From: Glomus cerebriforme
Lineage: Eukaryota > Glomeromycota > Glomeromycetes > Glomerales > Glomeraceae
NCBI GenBank assembly: GCA_003550305.1
Contig: QKYT01000349.1
Span: forward strand, 91,580 to 120,518
Direction of reading: 5' to 3'
DNA length: 28,939 bases
Part shown: piece by piece, positions 12,258 through 22,089 of the stretch
How the letters are laid out: every line of letters starts with the position of its first letter
How positions within the stretch are numbered: position 1 is the first letter of the stretch
Made by a program: the position numbers and the translations under genes
Notes under the pieces: model-generated
The model's database searches: none
What the model was told of the DNA's origin: nothing
What the model saw: only the letters and a program-made list of their open reading frames with translations

Positions 12258-12437
12258 TTTTATAATAATAAGTGATTTTTTAATTATTTATTGTATTTTT
12301 AATTTACTTCAATATATATTACAATTTATTATCAATTTGATCTTTCAATTCTGGTCTTAGAATACATATAGCAAAAAAGAAAAAAGGGTGAAAATAAGAC
12401 TAATTAAAAAATATATATAATAAATAAAAAACACAAG

Positions 12438-14228
12438 TTACCTTTCGTATAATTTTTGAAATGAAGGTCCTATCTCGTTAATCATATCAGAAGTTTGTAC
12501 CGAACGTCCAAATTTCTTAAAAGCAGAACGGGAACATTCTCTCATAAGAGTACATGCAGCGTAACTGGCCAACATTGGAATTTCAGAAGGCGATATTAAA
12601 TTATCATGCCTTCGATTCATGAATCGAATGAAGAAAAAAGTAAGTGGTATAAATTTTAGATTTTTTGAATGAATTTATTTATTTAAAACTCACTGCCAAA
12701 GTTTATTATGATAAGCTGAACCCCAAGCCATAAAAGTGGCAATAAACCCAGCAAGAATATCTCCTTGTCCACCACACCGCTTAAGTCCTCCTTCATTATC
12801 AACTTTGAATACTATTCAAATAACTTCGTAAGTTAATGTGAAAATATAAAAAAAACTACATTTACATGTAAATACCCTCATTTCCATTAGAGATTAAATC
12901 GTATTGTCCCTTTTGAACGATAGTTATTCCGCCAAAAGCTTGACTTAATAATGCAGCCATATTATCCTTATGATTGTCTTCAAAGTTAATTTTCTAATAA
13001 TTAAATGATATGATTTAATAAGGGTTCATAGTTGCAACCATGTAAAATTTGCCCATTTTTACCATTCTTTCACAAAGTCTTTTGAATTCAACAAGATTAG
13101 GCGTCAATATTGCTTTAGGATAACCTTCAATGATTTCTGGATGATCCTGAATGAGGTATAAACCATCCTAAAGGTATAGATTGACATAATTAGAATAAAA
13201 AAAATTCCAATGAAATTTAATGTATAGCCCTAATTTTATAATAATTACATACCGCATCAATGACAAGTGGCATATCTTTTTCTTTCGCCTTTGCTATAAT
13301 GCCTTTGGCGCATTCCAACATTAACTTATCCCTTGATAACCCAGGACCTATGACTATAACGTGCGATCGCGGAAACAGTCCTGTCACATTATTTATTATT
13401 TCTTCCGAAGTCTTTTCCGTATCTCTGTTAATATTGATACAATTTAGGCAAATAAAAAAAAAAAAAAAAGAATGAGAATAATACAAACTCGGATCTACGC
13501 ATGTAAGGATGTACCATTAAATCTGCAACAAAAAAATCATTTTCGTTAGAAGGGTTCGATATAAAGTGGATTCACAAATCAATCACGATACGTTGAGCCT
13601 TTTAAATTACTTAAACCTCTGGATTTAAAACTAATTCTCGTGATTGAATTATGAACACAATTATAATATTGACAAACACTTAAAACGCGTAAAATAAATA
13701 TATCAAATACCAGGCGTATAACTCTAAAAAATTTAAAATAATTAATTAATTTATACATAAATTATTATAATAGTAAAAATAGTAAATTGAAAACCTTAAT
13801 TGCCACTGCTGCTGTTGGTTGACAGATTACGTAAGCAATGTCAGCCCCCTTTTGTATTTTGTTGAAATAATTTTATCAAGAGAAGTAGAAAGCTAATGAA
13901 TGGGACATATTTAACTTACAAGTTTCAAAGCTGAGAAAGAACTAAAATAAGGAGCGCCCGTATATCTAAATTATGAAACATTTCAACGCGTCAATAATTG
14001 AAAATAATAGATGCATATGTAAATGACATATTTACTCTTCGGAGCCACCAATAACGCAGATTCTACCTATAAGAAAAAAAAAGTTTAGAATTTCATATAT
14101 TTCAGTTCAAATATAATGGACTTCAAAAAGACACTTTAAACAGGACCTCCTTGGCCTTTATGATATCCTGGCAAAAGTGGAGGAATTAATTGACGAATTT
14201 TATCAATTGCTGGCATTGTTATGGTCAT
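12438..14228 (-). CDS. NAXD: ATP-dependent (S)-NAD(P)H-hydrate dehydratase
   Basis: Eleven minus-strand exons (14228-14147, 14066-14036, 13965-13920, 13848-13795, 13723-13711, 13522-13489, 13424-13253, 13167-13063, 12993-12876, 12811-12694, 12609-12438) give 314 residues. The enzyme repairs NADHX/NADPHX, the hydrated damage products of NAD(P)H, using ATP, and belongs to the ribokinase-like YjeF C-terminal fold. Signatures in order are [63 protein letters not shown] and the nucleotide/catalytic [11 protein letters not shown]. The C-terminal [14 protein letters not shown] also matches animal NAXD. Exon 5 is only 13 nt (SYTPD). Two donors are unusual (GTCCTG after exon 1, GTTTGT after exon 6). 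I chose them because they alone keep the conserved reading, so they are the least sure points. No targeting peptide is evident. Confidence 0.95.
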
Positions 14229-14414
14229 TTTTGATAAGCAATATCATTTTTGGTTTCAGATTTTATATATGCTCTATTACAAGTCACGTGTTAAATAAAG
14301 TTTTATTATTATAACGTATTTTTTTCGTAATTCAAGTTCTATTTAAAGTTAATTTGATTATTTAAATGCTAAGGTGCGCTAAACAAATTTAAATAGAATT
14401 TTAACTCTAATGCC
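14229..14414 (-). promoter_or_regulatory. Spacer with E-box upstream of NAXD, 3' flank of SAM decarboxylase
   Basis: This 186-bp gap lies between two same-strand genes. CACGTG at 14285-14290 (context GTCACGTGTT) lies about 60 bp upstream of the NAXD start. It is a canonical bHLH E-box core like the TCACGTGA sites in two of the divergent promoters of this window. Function is inferred. Confidence 0.4.
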
Positions 14415-15722
14415 TTATTGTTTATTCGTTTTATTTTTTTCAAAATGTGCAAAAATCAAGTCGTAAACCTCAAATTCATAAAGAATTCGATCTTTTCTAG
14501 AGTATTCATTGATAGCATCAACAGATGCAACCAAGGAAATCTTATTCTCTTTATCTTCTCGTGTCTTGAAAACGGTTACGCTAAATTTTCCCGGTTCAAA
14601 AATAGCAATAACCTTATTAATAACATCCGTAATAGTTCCGTGACCTACTGGAACTGGGATGTTAGTCTCAAATGAAGCATAGGAACAATTATGCTCAGGA
14701 GTAACATGAATATTGAAATAATTATCTTTAAGTAATCCATTTGCGGAATATCCACATGGTTCATAGAGATAAGAATCTAACTGTGCTTCAGGATAAATGT
14801 TTCGCAACCCGGTTTTTTGGTCAACTCTTGCACCACCTTCAGTTCCTGAATTACCTTCTGAAGGATGATAATAAAATTTATTTAGTGTCTCTGAACTAAG
14901 TTCTGTCATTAAAATTTCGATGGTTATATCTTGAAAGTCATTAAGCAAAGAATTCGTTTCATCTAAAGGACAAGTAGATTCTTGACATGGAGGCTCTGGA
15001 TCATCTTTAGGGGAGTTTAACCACAAGAACCAACAGTGGTCTCCATTGGATTTTCCAACGGTGTATGCTGCACCATTTTCTATTTATAGTCCGGTGAAAT
15101 TTTGAGTTAATTTACTTAATTGTAACATTTAAATATATCAGGAATTCTTACCAAGAAGTTGGTCTAAATATTTTACTTCTTCATTCCAATCCTTATGTGG
15201 ACCCAATTGAGCTTCAGGAAATACAAAACTTTTGCGAGAATAGAATACTCTCCATACTTTATTGAGTTGACAATATTCGGAAGCGATTTCAAGGAGACGA
15301 GGTATAGCAATCAAAAGAGTGGTTGTACCACAAGTTTTTAAAATAATTTTATGTGGATAGATAAACATCGAAGATTCACTATTCAAATTGTCAATTTAAT
15401 AAAAATTTTTTAGCGGAAATTGATATTTTAGACCGATTCAATTATCTAATGGAGAGCAATTTTACCTCAATAAATAAGCATCTAAATAATCATTATGAAC
15501 TACATTCAACACATGACATTTGACAATGTCCAACATTTCATCCCATACATCCCTTTCAACTAGACGTAAACCACTTCTTGGAGATAGGTCATTATCAAAT
15601 TTAGAGGAAATCTCTGGAATAGATTCTGGTGTAGGTCCAAACCAAATTTCTAAAAGTTTTTCCGGACCCTCAAAAACACGAGTTAGTGCTTCTGATGTAG
15701 AAAAAAATAAATTCTCACTCAT
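14415..15722 (-). CDS. SPE2: S-adenosylmethionine decarboxylase proenzyme
   Basis: Three exons (15722-15466, 15378-15152, 15079-14415) give 382 residues. This is a cytosolic pyruvoyl enzyme that makes decarboxylated SAM, the aminopropyl donor for spermidine and spermine. The proenzyme cuts itself between Glu and Ser in LSESSMF. Here that is Glu87-Ser88, so Ser88 would become the pyruvoyl group. The codon for Ser86 is split by intron 1. Other conserved active-site stretches are [12 protein letters not shown] near the N-terminus, KTCGTTTLL (Cys102, fourteen residues after the cleavage Ser as in the human enzyme), EPCGYSANG and [15 protein letters not shown]. All catalytic positions I know of are present, so it should be active. 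I find no MAGDIS-like inhibitory upstream frame; the nearest upstream ATG, at 15923, opens a two-codon frame. The symbol follows yeast; the animal name is AMD1. Confidence 0.97.
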
Positions 15723-16049
15723 TATAATTATAAAGAAAAAAAATTTTTTAAAAAATTTCTGAAATAGGAAAGGTGTGCGGACTTTTAAGCAATGATTTGT
15801 ATAACAACTAACTTTTTTAAAAGGAAACTTAGCACAGACCTTATCAATTTAAATTGTACCGTAAATGTATTACGCGACTTCGGGACTCTCTAAAATTGGT
15901 GTTCTAAAAAAAATTTATAACATTTTATTTATTTTATTTTATTTTTGTATACAATTCGTGCAATCAACAAACCGTTTGTAATAAAAATATTTAACCCTTT
16001 TAAAATTTATTTTATTTACATAGCCGTATAATCAAATAATTAATACGTA
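15723..16049. other. Spacer between ITFG2-like stop and SAM decarboxylase start
   Basis: These 327 bp hold the presumed minus-strand promoter and leader of the decarboxylase and the 3' end of the ITFG2-like gene. An A/T homopolymer block (15735-15760) sits directly before the start codon, as it does before eS7 and ISD11. I see no further gene or clear control motif. Confidence 0.5.
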
Positions 16050-18675
16050 CTAAGTTTGTGTTTCTTGAGTATTAAATTGCTCATTATCGGTATTAGTAAT
16101 TTGATTTAATTGAAGTTTATGAGCTACATCATCACACCCTCCTATAACATTATCTAACGTGTTTTCTATTTCCAGTCCCTCCAATTCTTGAGTTTCTACA
16201 TCCTGAATTATATCTTGTTCTGAGATTAATACTAAATCATCTTGTTTATTTTGATTTTGATTTTGTTCTTTGTTTCGTGATTCCGACTTTTCCACATCCT
16301 TCTCTTTCTCTTGATAAATCACAGATTCTAATAGTCCATTCTCCTCAATTAATTCATTTTTTTCTCTTAACTCATTCGGTTTCTTCTCTTCCTCTTCACG
16401 GGTTTTCCTTTTTAGCTATAACAACATAAAGATCCAAGTTTTAAAATAATGATTGACGGATATTAATTTCACTACATTTATATCGTACCGTTTCAATAAG
16501 TTTGGCTTTCATATCCTTATAATCATCCAGCTGATATAAACATTGATGAAAAAATTCAGTAATATTAGAAGTAGATTGATATGATCCATTGGAAAGTGCT
16601 CCTTTTTCTAAATATTATCACGTGACTCAATAAATAATCGAAATTTAATATAACGGACAACAGTTTAAACAGTACCTTGATCATAATCTTGAACTATATC
16701 TCCTAACAACTCATCAAACTATAATGACAAATAAATGAGTAATTTCATAAGTATATCTATTATTTTAAAGAAAAAACATCTAACCTTATTAAATTGACCT
16801 CGCATTATCTCAATAAAATTTGTGACTGGTTTCGTGTTAATTCGCAAATTATAATAAACTGTTATTTGGTCCTCAAAGTCCACGTACAAAAAACAATTAA
16901 CATTATGACCAGGTGTGATAGCATATTGACCTAATATATAAGTATAAAAATAAGTTTCCATGAAATCAAATCCATTTTTAGATTAAATAGTACCTGCAGC
17001 AAATGCACAAACTCTTCCTTCAAATTCAAATTTGACAACATTAAAATCATGATCAATCACATATGTACAACCATTCCATGCACATACAACGAAAACGTTG
17101 TCGTATTTTTTAGCGGATTTTTCTGGATCATTGAGAATTTCGTTATCAAGACTCTCGTCATTTATGTCATTTATGCAAAGGTCCATAGATGCCATTCCAA
17201 ATAGTTTATGTGTTCCCTGTAGTTCATAATTTGATATGCTTGAACTTTGAAGATCGTATAATGTAAATTTGCCTGAAGGGAATGATAATTGTTAGAAAGA
17301 AAAACTAAATATCACATATAATTGTATAAGTTCTCTTACCATCCATAGTAATAAGTGCTACAACGTCTACATATTTGCCTGAAAATTAAATTAAATCATG
17401 AGACTTCAGTTAAATAGGTTAAATACATCTCCAATCTCACCATTTTTAAATACTGTTCCTCTAACGATTTCGGTCGAAACTTCGGTAAATTCCTCGCCAC
17501 TTTGATCACCAGATACTTGAGTAGGAAAAAAAGTTTTCTTTTCATTCTTTTCAATTATCATGAAATGCCCTCCAGGTTGACCAACAATCAATAACGGTGA
17601 CGAAGTGTTCGGATCCTTGGCTATGGACAAAGAAGTTATCTATTCGAATTTAATAAAATTGATATGATTCAGCCGAATTCGAAATACTAAAATCTTATAC
17701 AATTTTTACCTGTCCATCAAAGCACCACTTCTTTTTTTCTTTCAAAATTGGTTGCCCTTTAATTAAGGAAGGTTTAATACTTGCTGTGGAATCGATGGGT
17801 GGTAGCGGTGTTTGGAAATTGAACACTTGTAATATGCGATCGGTGCGTGCAAGAATTATTTCGTTAATTCCATCACCATCTGAAATATAAATAAAAATGT
17901 AAGATCTTTCTATATTATTTCAAGTTCTGCCAATAATTGATTATACCAATGTCTGCAATCAAGATTCGGTTGCAATTAACAGGTACGGACAACGTTAACG
18001 TAGGTTTTTCGATAACTTTTGGACTGTCAATGATAATGGGTCGCATTGCAGGAGTCTGTATGTCGTTATTTTTCTTTGATGATGCTGGTATATTTTCATC
18101 ATGTGTTGTAGGATCTGACTCGTTGCTTGACGTTATGTCAAAGATATGGCACTGTCCTTCAGCGTTTACGCATACTATCGAATTCTTGACGTAATTTATC
18201 GATCTCAAAAATTAATCAAAATGACAAGCAATTCAACCCTTTGTACTAATAAATCGTTGAATATACCTTTCCTGAATTTCTGATATCACCAACGGCAACA
18301 CAAGTTATCTAAATATTTAATTAATCATGCGAACAAAATGTTAAAAGTGATCTTTATACTTGAATTATATTTTGCTCGAGTTTTATGATGACAAATACCT
18401 ACTGTTCCTAACCCACTACAAGTTACGTAAGGTTGTCCATCGTTTGCAGCAGATATACCTTTGAATACTGATAATTCACCTTTTAAGTTCCCAATTACAA
18501 ATTCATTATCCTACACCATTAACCAAAAACGGAATTTAATTTTTAAGAAATAAAAATTTTATACATAATGCTCTAATACCTTATCATTATCAACATCACC
18601 AAAATCAAATGCGTGAGGATTCATATTTCCTGCAAATTTCCATTTTACCCGCTCTACTAAACAAATTGACTTCAT
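16050..18675 (-). CDS. ITFG2-like FG-GAP repeat protein (KICSTOR-type)
   Basis: Twelve minus-strand exons (18675-18580, 18510-18403, 18308-18267, 18184-17947, 17879-17710, 17639-17441, 17378-17340, 17272-16994, 16930-16785, 16718-16676, 16607-16489, 16415-16050) give 614 residues. In animals ITFG2 is a subunit of KICSTOR, which anchors GATOR1 at lysosomes and mediates nutrient inhibition of mTORC1. The match is colinear. The N-terminus reads VERVKWKFAGNMNPHAFDFGDVDNDKDNEFVIG, which I split as residues 7-26 and 27-39. Then come CVAVGDIRNSGK, CVNAEGQCHIFDI, ILIADIDGDGINEIILARTDRI (Asp-rich FG-GAP loops), FDGQITSLSI, VVCAWNGCTYVIDHDFNVV and CAFAAGQYA. Beyond about residue 475 it has a Glu/Lys/Gln-rich, probably coiled or disordered tail that the 447-residue human protein lacks. 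Function by homology only. eS7 is its divergent neighbour. Confidence 0.9.
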
Positions 18676-18860
18676 ATTTGCTGCCAAAAAATTTCTACAA
18701 TCTACCCTAGATTATAGTTTGGCTGTCACTAGTTGTAAACTGATTCAATCCCACCAATAAGGCTCATCCTACGTCACATCTGTGTAACAAATCATCATAA
18801 AAAAAAATCAAAAAAAAAATTTTTTCGACCTCTTTTGATCCTTATTTTAAAGGAAAGTTT
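18676..18860. promoter_or_regulatory. Divergent promoter region, ITFG2-like / eS7
   Basis: Only 185 bp separate the two start codons. A CCAAT box lies at 18754-18758. TACGTCA, the reverse of TGACGTA (a CRE/ATF-like site), lies at 18770-18776, placed between both genes. A-rich then T-rich blocks (about 18799-18828) precede the eS7 start, as is common for ribosomal-protein leaders in AT-rich fungi. Confidence 0.55.
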
Positions 18861-19780
18861 ATGATGTCCGATAAAAAGGTAGCAAAACGGCAGGGTCAAT
18901 CTGTCGCCGAAACTGCAAAATCGATTGCACAAGCCCTTTATGATCTTGAAAACAATGTTCCAGAATTAAAAAAGGACTTAAAACCTTTACAAATTACTGA
19001 CGCAAAAGAGGTATGTAGATATTAATGGCTTAAAAAAACTGTAAAGTTTGAAAATCAATTGATTGAATTTCTTTTTACTGAGGATGAGTTTCTGAATTAT
19101 TTAATATTGTTATTAATCAATTCGATTTAATTTTCAATGAAGTATGAATTAGGTGGAGGTAAAAAGGCCATTGTTATTTTTGTTCCAGTCCCATTATTGA
19201 AACAATTTCATAAGGTCCAACAAAGGTTGGCATAATTCATTCTTATTTACAAGAAAAAATTTTTTTTATTGATACACAATCTTTAAAGATCAAATCAATT
19301 TACTAATTTGTTATTTCAAAAAAAAAATTTTTTTTTGTATAATAATAGGCTAACTCGTGAGCTTGAGAAGAAATTCTCAGACCGCCACATTGTTTTTATT
19401 GCACATCGTCAGATTTTGCGTAAACCCGGCCGTAAGTCCCGAGCCAAGCAGGCTCGTCCGCGATCACGGACTCTTACTTCTGTACATGAAAAGTACTTAG
19501 AAGACTTGGTGTATCCCACTGAAATTGTGGGAAAAAGAACACGTGTTAAAGTCGATGGTAGCAAAATTATTAAAGTGTATGTTAAATTAATCTTTCTCTT
19601 TTTAAATTCGTTTCATTTTACTATAGACATTTGAGACTTAATTGAGTTATTTTCCTAATGTTTAGACTTCTTGATAGCAAGGATGCTACATCGTTAGAAT
19701 ATAAACTCGATACGTTTAAATCTGTCTACAAGTATCTTACTAGCAAAGATGTCGAGTTTCAGTTCAATCAACTTGAATGA
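18861..19780 (+). CDS. RPS7: 40S ribosomal protein eS7
   Basis: Four exons (18861-19010, 19143-19225, 19349-19576, 19666-19780) give 191 residues, against 194 in human. The protein is a structural part of the small ribosomal subunit, needed for 18S rRNA maturation. Family stretches are [21 protein letters not shown], read here in two parts as [14 protein letters not shown] and [20 protein letters not shown], then [60 protein letters not shown] and [14 protein letters not shown]. Two ATGs stand in tandem (18861 and 18864); either could start it, and only the first Met differs. Intron 2 follows AG/GT within an Arg codon. There is no sign of damage. Confidence 0.98.
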
Positions 19781-20137
19781 AATTTTTTTCTTAAAAAAAA
19801 AAATTAATTAAATTAATTATTGATTAAGGATGTTTTTTTGCTTGATAAAAAAAATCGATGAATTATATATTTCATTGTGCAAAAAATTAATTTTTGATAG
19901 AGTCAATCAACTGATTAATTATTACATTTAAAGACTAATGGAGTTACTACCAGTTAAAAAAAAATTGATTAATAAAAAATTAATGCCATGCTTCTAATGT
20001 TATAAGTAGTATTGCTCTTGAAATATCACCTAAGACATAAACAAATATAACTTAACAAAGAAAATTCTTCCAAGTTTTAATTAGAAAGACAACTGGGATT
20101 TCAAATTACATATTTTTGGTTTATATATTACGAGACT

Positions 20138-20145
20138 GCCTTGTT
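20138..20145. repeat. Left 8-bp target-site duplication of MITE
   Basis: GCCTTGTT directly abuts the left inverted repeat and is repeated exactly at 20376-20383, just outside the right one. Confidence 0.85.
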
Positions 20146-20375
20146 AGGACCGGGAAAACTTCTAATAGTTACCGCCAATTCGAATCATTTTTAAATGCCA
20201 ATATCTCGATCATGTGCCATAAATATTTCATAATGATGACACTTTTACTAGTAAATGTGAGGCCTAAAAACCTTTTCCTTTAATTTTGATATTATTAATG
20301 AGATGATCCATCAAATTTACTAAGTATGTGAACCGGATTTTGGCGGTAACCTCTATTAAAAGTTTTCCCGCTCCT
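20146..20375. mobile_element. 230-bp MITE, hAT-like (8-bp TSD)
   Basis: The terminal inverted repeats are 20146-20178 on the left and 20340-20375 on the right. Read inward from each end they are AGGACCGGGAAAACTT and AGGAGCGGGAAAACTT, and both continue to GTTACCGCCAA or TTACCGCCAA. That is 31 of 33 aligned bases identical plus one 3-base indel. Perfect 8-bp copies of GCCTTGTT flank it. The interior has no open frame, so it is a non-autonomous element that would need a transposase in trans. An 8-bp duplication is typical of the hAT superfamily, though P- and Merlin-type elements also give about 8 bp. The good TIR match suggests a fairly recent insertion. Confidence 0.85.
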
Positions 20376-20383
20376 GCCTTGTT
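20376..20383. repeat. Right 8-bp target-site duplication of MITE
   Basis: GCCTTGTT lies immediately outside the right inverted repeat and is identical to 20138-20145. Confidence 0.85.
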
Positions 20384-21472
20384 ATTATTCAAATTGTTAA
20401 AGTCTAGCTCATAGGTACTTTATAATTAATGATATCAGAAGCACGGGGTATTGATTTTTAAAAAATTTCGTTCAACACAAATAACGATTCAAAAACCATC
20501 TAAAACAAATATACATAAATTCGTCCGAGACCTATTTCAGTATTTCAGTTATTAAAACTTTTTAATATGAAATACTTTTTAGAATAACTTTTATCTACCA
20601 TTCTAACATAAGAAGCTTATGAAAATAAAAAAGTATCATTTTTTTCCTAAAACTTTTAATTTTACTTCAAAAATACATTATTATCTGAAAATATCCATTT
20701 AAACTTTTGAAAATTTAGTAAATGTAAAGATTGAAAATTAGAAGAATTATTTAAAATTCTTACAAATATAAAAAATATTATTTATTTATTTATTTATCCT
20801 TAAGATAAATAATCTATTTTCTGACTTATTTTATTTTTTTTTGAGTTTAGAATAACTTAATAGCAAAAGAATTAAATTAGCCAGTATATATATTCTAATT
20901 AATTTACAAATAAAAATCTTATATTTCATATATAAATTTATAAAAAATATTAGTTTTAATAAAGTAAATTATAAAAAACTTTTTTTAATATAAGTTTTAA
21001 AAATTTTAAATTTTATACCAATTATAAATCTTTGATTACTTAGCATATATACAATCAGATTTTACCCTCTATATAAGCACATCTCTCAATTTTAAGAACC
21101 AATTTAAATTACCTCTTTATAATTACAAATTAGCCATAATTACTATTTATTACCTTATAATTTCAAATTTATATATAATAATTAATAAACCTTTATATAA
21201 TTACTATAATTTTAGCCATAAAATATGAATCATGTAATTTAAATTTCCTTTTTAGAAATTAGAATTATATGCAAAAGTTAAAAAAAAAAATTTTGAAAAT
21301 TGCTATTTCCAAAAGAAAATACTTGAATTATAATTTACTAATTTTGATTAAAATTAAAATATTTTTAATTTAATATATTAGCTTGTAATTTTAAAATTGA
21401 TTATATATAAATTTTCTAGCTACTTTGGAAATTTAATATTTAATAATTTAACTATTATATTTTTTATTATAA

Positions 21473-21715
21473 TTTTTTTTTTTTTTTTTGAGGACGTCAT
21501 GAATCATAGAACTTTATTTATAAATCAGTGCACATAGGCAGTTTACAGGAACATAAGTATTTTATAGCTCATGAATACAACCTCCACCCATGAAAAAAAT
21601 TTATCAATAGAAAATCAGCCACATATCACAAATGTCACATGAAGAGTGCCGACTCTAATATACAGTATAAGAGTACAGTATAAGATAAATAAGGATAATA
21701 ATAAACTTTACTTAT
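21473..21715 (-). mobile_element. Possible retroposed sequence with poly-A tail (minus strand)
   Basis: Read on the minus strand, a non-repetitive stretch ends ...AATAAAGTTC, then about 25 bases later a run of 17 A (T-run 21473-21489). A poly-A signal followed at normal distance by a genomic A-tract is the mark of a reverse-transcribed, inserted transcript such as a SINE, a LINE 3' end or a processed pseudogene. The upstream limit is a guess. I see no clear target duplication, and no protein similarity was recognised. A small direct repeat, ACAGTATAAGA, occurs twice at 21662-21685. Confidence 0.3.
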
Positions 21716-22089
21716 TATCAAATTCATGTAAACTTTGGAATAAATTTTATGTACTTATTGAAATTTTGATAATAAATTATTAATCTGGATTTATTTAAAC
21801 TTTGCAAATAAGCTTTGTAAACTAATTTACAAATATTTTTTATTAATTATTGTCTATTATTGTAATATGTCCTTTAAATATTATTTCTTTAAAAAGAATT
21901 ATGCTTTCCTATCAAAAATTTATTGATGATTACGTCAATTCATCATAATATCACTCTTAATAAAAAAAGGCCCTTTATACAATTTTGTTGGACGAAACCC
22001 ATACTGGCTGTAATTACAGCTCCAACGGAAGAAAATAACAGTTATTATATATAAAAAATATGATAGAGTCGTTCAACATATTCAATTAT

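Larger units (their letters stand above)
19781..22089. other. Gene-free spacer with transposon traces
   Basis: This 2.3-kb tail-to-tail interval between eS7 and TFIIF alpha has no supported gene. It contains one well-delimited small inverted-repeat transposon (20146-20375) and a poly-T/poly-A-signal scar (from 21473). Otherwise it is low-complexity AT-rich DNA, with TTTA repeats near 20785-20800. Around 21960-22060 it becomes less biased, probably the 3' flank of the TFIIF alpha transcript. Confidence 0.65.

Noticed and set aside
15723..15930. Search for an inhibitory MAGDIS-type upstream frame of SAM decarboxylase
   Set aside because: No minus-strand ATG occurs in the 198 bases before the start. 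The next one (15923) gives only Met-Leu-stop, so polyamine control of this known type is not supported.
19011..19142. Possible C/D snoRNA in eS7 intron 1 (GGATGAG and CTGA words)
   Set aside because: The C-box is imperfect, no terminal stem pairs up, and box spacing does not fit.
20171..20190. AATTCGAATC resembling a tRNA T-loop (B box)
   Set aside because: It falls inside the MITE just after its left inverted repeat. No acceptor stem, anticodon arm or A box can be built around it.
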